This document shows, piece after piece, positions 62,558-64,000 of a DNA stretch of 64,000 nucleotides. Both the position numbers and the translations under genes were made by a program. The stretch is from the NCBI RefSeq assembly GCF_027922325.1, contig NZ_BSFL01000001.1, forward strand, positions 310,001-374,000, read 5' to 3'. Position 1 is the first letter of the stretch, and each line of letters starts with the position of its first letter. A model generated the notes under the pieces. It had not been told where the DNA came from. It saw nothing but the letters and a program-made list of their open reading frames with translations, and did not search any database. Source of the DNA: Methylopila turkensis (GTDB lineage: Bacteria > Pseudomonadota > Alphaproteobacteria > Rhizobiales > Methylopilaceae).

Positions 62558-64000
62558 ATGACCGACGCGAACGCCACCCGCCGGCTCGCCAACGCCATCC
62601 GCGCGCTCGCGATGGACGCGGTGGAGAAGGCCAATTCCGGCCATCCCGGCATGCCGATGGGCATGGCCGACGTCGCGACCGTGCTGTTCACCAAGGTGCT
62701 GAAGTACGACGCCTCGGCGCCGTTCTGGCCGGACCGCGACCGCTTCATCCTCTCCGCCGGCCACGGCTCGATGCTGCTCTACGCGCTGCTGCATCTGACC
62801 GGCTCGAAGGAGATGACGATCGACGAGCTGAAGCGCTTCCGGCAGGTCGGCTCGCGCACGCCGGGCCACCCGGAGCGCGGCCACACCGAGAGCGTGGAGA
62901 CGACCACCGGCCCGCTCGGCGCCGGCATCTCCAACGCCGTCGGCCTCGCGCTCGCGGAGCGCATCCTTGCGGCGCAGTACCCCACCATCACCGACCATCG
63001 CACCTTCGCCATCTGCTCCGACGGCGACCTGATGGAGGGCGTCAGCCAGGAGGCGATCGCGATCGCCGGCCACTACAAGCTGTCGCGGCTGGTGTTCCTC
63101 TATGACGACAACTCGATCTCGATCGACGGCGACACCTCGCTGTCGGACTCGGTCGACCAGATCAAGCGCTTCGAGGCCTGCGGCTGGAACGCGGTCCGCA
63201 TCGACGGACACGACCCGGAGGCGATCGAGGCGGCGCTGAAGGCGACCGAAAACGCCGACAAGCCGACGCTGATCGCCTGTAAGACCGTGATTGGCTTCGG
63301 CGCGCCGAAGAAGGCCGGCACCGAGAAGGCGCACGGCTCGCCGCTCGGCGCGGAGGAGATCGCGGGCGCTCGCAAGGCGCTCGGCTGGGACTACCCGCCG
63401 TTCGAGATCCCCGAGGACGTGCGCTCCGCCTGGGCGGAGGCCGGCCTGCGCGGCCGCGCCGCGCGCAAGGAGTGGGAGAGCCGGTTCGAGGCGATCGAGC
63501 CCGCGGTGCGCGACGACTACGAGCGCCGCCTGCACGGCGATCTGCCGGCGGACTTCGCCGCGACCATGACGGCGTACCGCGCCAAGCTCTACGCCGCCCC
63601 AAAGGAGGTCGCGACCCGCAAGGCCGGCGAAGCCGCGCTCGAGGTGGTGTCCACCGCCCTGCCCGAACTGGTCTCGGGCTCGGCCGACCTGACGCCCTCC
63701 AACAACACGCTCACCAAGAACATGACCGTCATCCGCCCCGGCGCGTACGGCGGCACGTTCATGCACTGGGGCATCCGCGAGCACGGCATGGCCGGCGCCA
63801 TCAACGGCCTCGCCATCCATGGCGGGCTGCTGCCGGTCGGCTCGACCTTCCTCGTATTCTCGGACTACTGCCGCCCGCCGCTCCGGCTCGCGGCGCTGAT
63901 GGGCCTGCGCGTGGTGCAGGTGTTCACCCACGACTCCATCGGCGTCGGCGAGGACGGCCCGACCCATCAGCCGGTCGAGCACCTCGCGTCGCTCCGCGCG
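62558..64000 (+). CDS. tkt: Transketolase, 3' end beyond the window
   Basis: The first 481 codons of transketolase. Landmarks: the thiamine diphosphate site [20 protein letters not shown], with the following Asn in [12 protein letters not shown], then [20 protein letters not shown] (about 240), [20 protein letters not shown] (about 112), and [20 protein letters not shown] near the window end, which belongs to the pyrimidine domain. It interconverts ketoses and aldoses in the pentose phosphate pathway and the Calvin cycle. The gene continues to the right of base 64000. Confidence 0.96.
   Translation, partial: MTDANATRRLANAIRALAMDAVEKANSGHPGMPMGMADVATVLFTKVLKYDASAPFWPDRDRFILSAGHGSMLLYALLHLTGSKEMTIDELKRFRQVGSRTPGHPERGHTESVETTTGPLGAGISNAVGLALAERILAAQYPTITDHRTFAICSDGDLMEGVSQEAIAIAGHYKLSRLVFLYDDNSISIDGDTSLSDSVDQIKRFEACGWNAVRIDGHDPEAIEAALKATENADKPTLIACKTVIGFGAPKKAGTEKAHGSPLGAEEIAGARKALGWDYPPFEIPEDVRSAWAEAGLRGRAARKEWESRFEAIEPAVRDDYERRLHGDLPADFAATMTAYRAKLYAAPKEVATRKAGEAALEVVSTALPELVSGSADLTPSNNTLTKNMTVIRPGAYGGTFMHWGIREHGMAGAINGLAIHGGLLPVGSTFLVFSDYCRPPLRLAALMGLRVVQVFTHDSIGVGEDGPTHQPVEHLASLRA

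Overview
The window looks like the chromosome of a high-GC, motile, aerobic alphaproteobacterium of the order Hyphomicrobiales (Rhizobiales). The signs are a NepR/EcfG general stress response locus, a CtrA master regulator next to fliI/fliJ, the gene order ctaC-ctaD-ctaB-ctaG-ctaE-DUF983-SURF1-thrC-M16 protease, OhrR/Ohr, a DUF4164-zapA-6S RNA-5-FCL block and an IalB-type protein. Genus cannot be fixed from sequence alone; a Methylopila/Hansschlegelia-like relative is only a guess. No phage, insertion sequence, CRISPR array, rRNA or tRNA was seen.

Layout. 1-2.7 kb: stress response (nepR, ecfG, an HWE-type kinase with a degenerate ATPase domain). 2.7-9.7 kb: ABC-F ATPase, SpoU methyltransferase, RecQ, a GDP-mannose enzyme, Nudix hydrolase. 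9.9-13.8 kb: copper-linked DUF2946/PCu(A)C pair, peroxiredoxin, DsbD-like protein, YqgE and an AT-rich DUF2272 gene. 13.8-26.8 kb (minus strand): a membrane EAL protein, GNAT, M16 protease, thrC and the aa3 cytochrome oxidase assembly cluster. 27-31.6 kb: IalB, a membrane protein with a possible PH-like domain, and pabC/pabA/pabB. 31.7-37.7 kb: Kef antiporter, DUF937, ChrA and small exported proteins. 37.8-49.7 kb: flhA, two paralogous secreted-protein/LysR promoter cassettes (one with only a LysR stump), YoaK, MBL hydrolase, AraC regulator, lytic transglycosylase, ohr/ohrR, fliJ/fliI and ctrA. 49.8-57 kb: an EF-hand gene split by an in-frame stop, then cheA-W-Y-B-R. 57-64 kb: EamA and DmeF transporters, YmdB, entericidin, 5-FCL, 6S RNA, zapA, DUF4164 and the start of transketolase.

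How it works together. Several cell-cycle and motility pieces lie together: ctrA with an upstream region dense in GANTC (CcrM) sites, fliI/fliJ, flhA with a CtrA-like box, and one chemotaxis operon without a receptor. Stress functions are spread across the window: NepR/EcfG, Ohr/OhrR with twin operator-like elements, peroxiredoxin, and an entericidin with an EcfG-like promoter.

Most notable observations: the LysR cassette duplication with a decayed regulator; the EF-hand gene interrupted by one in-frame TAG; a conserved-looking frame after zapA without a start codon; the degenerate stress kinase; and the regulatory DNA upstream of ctrA and flhA.
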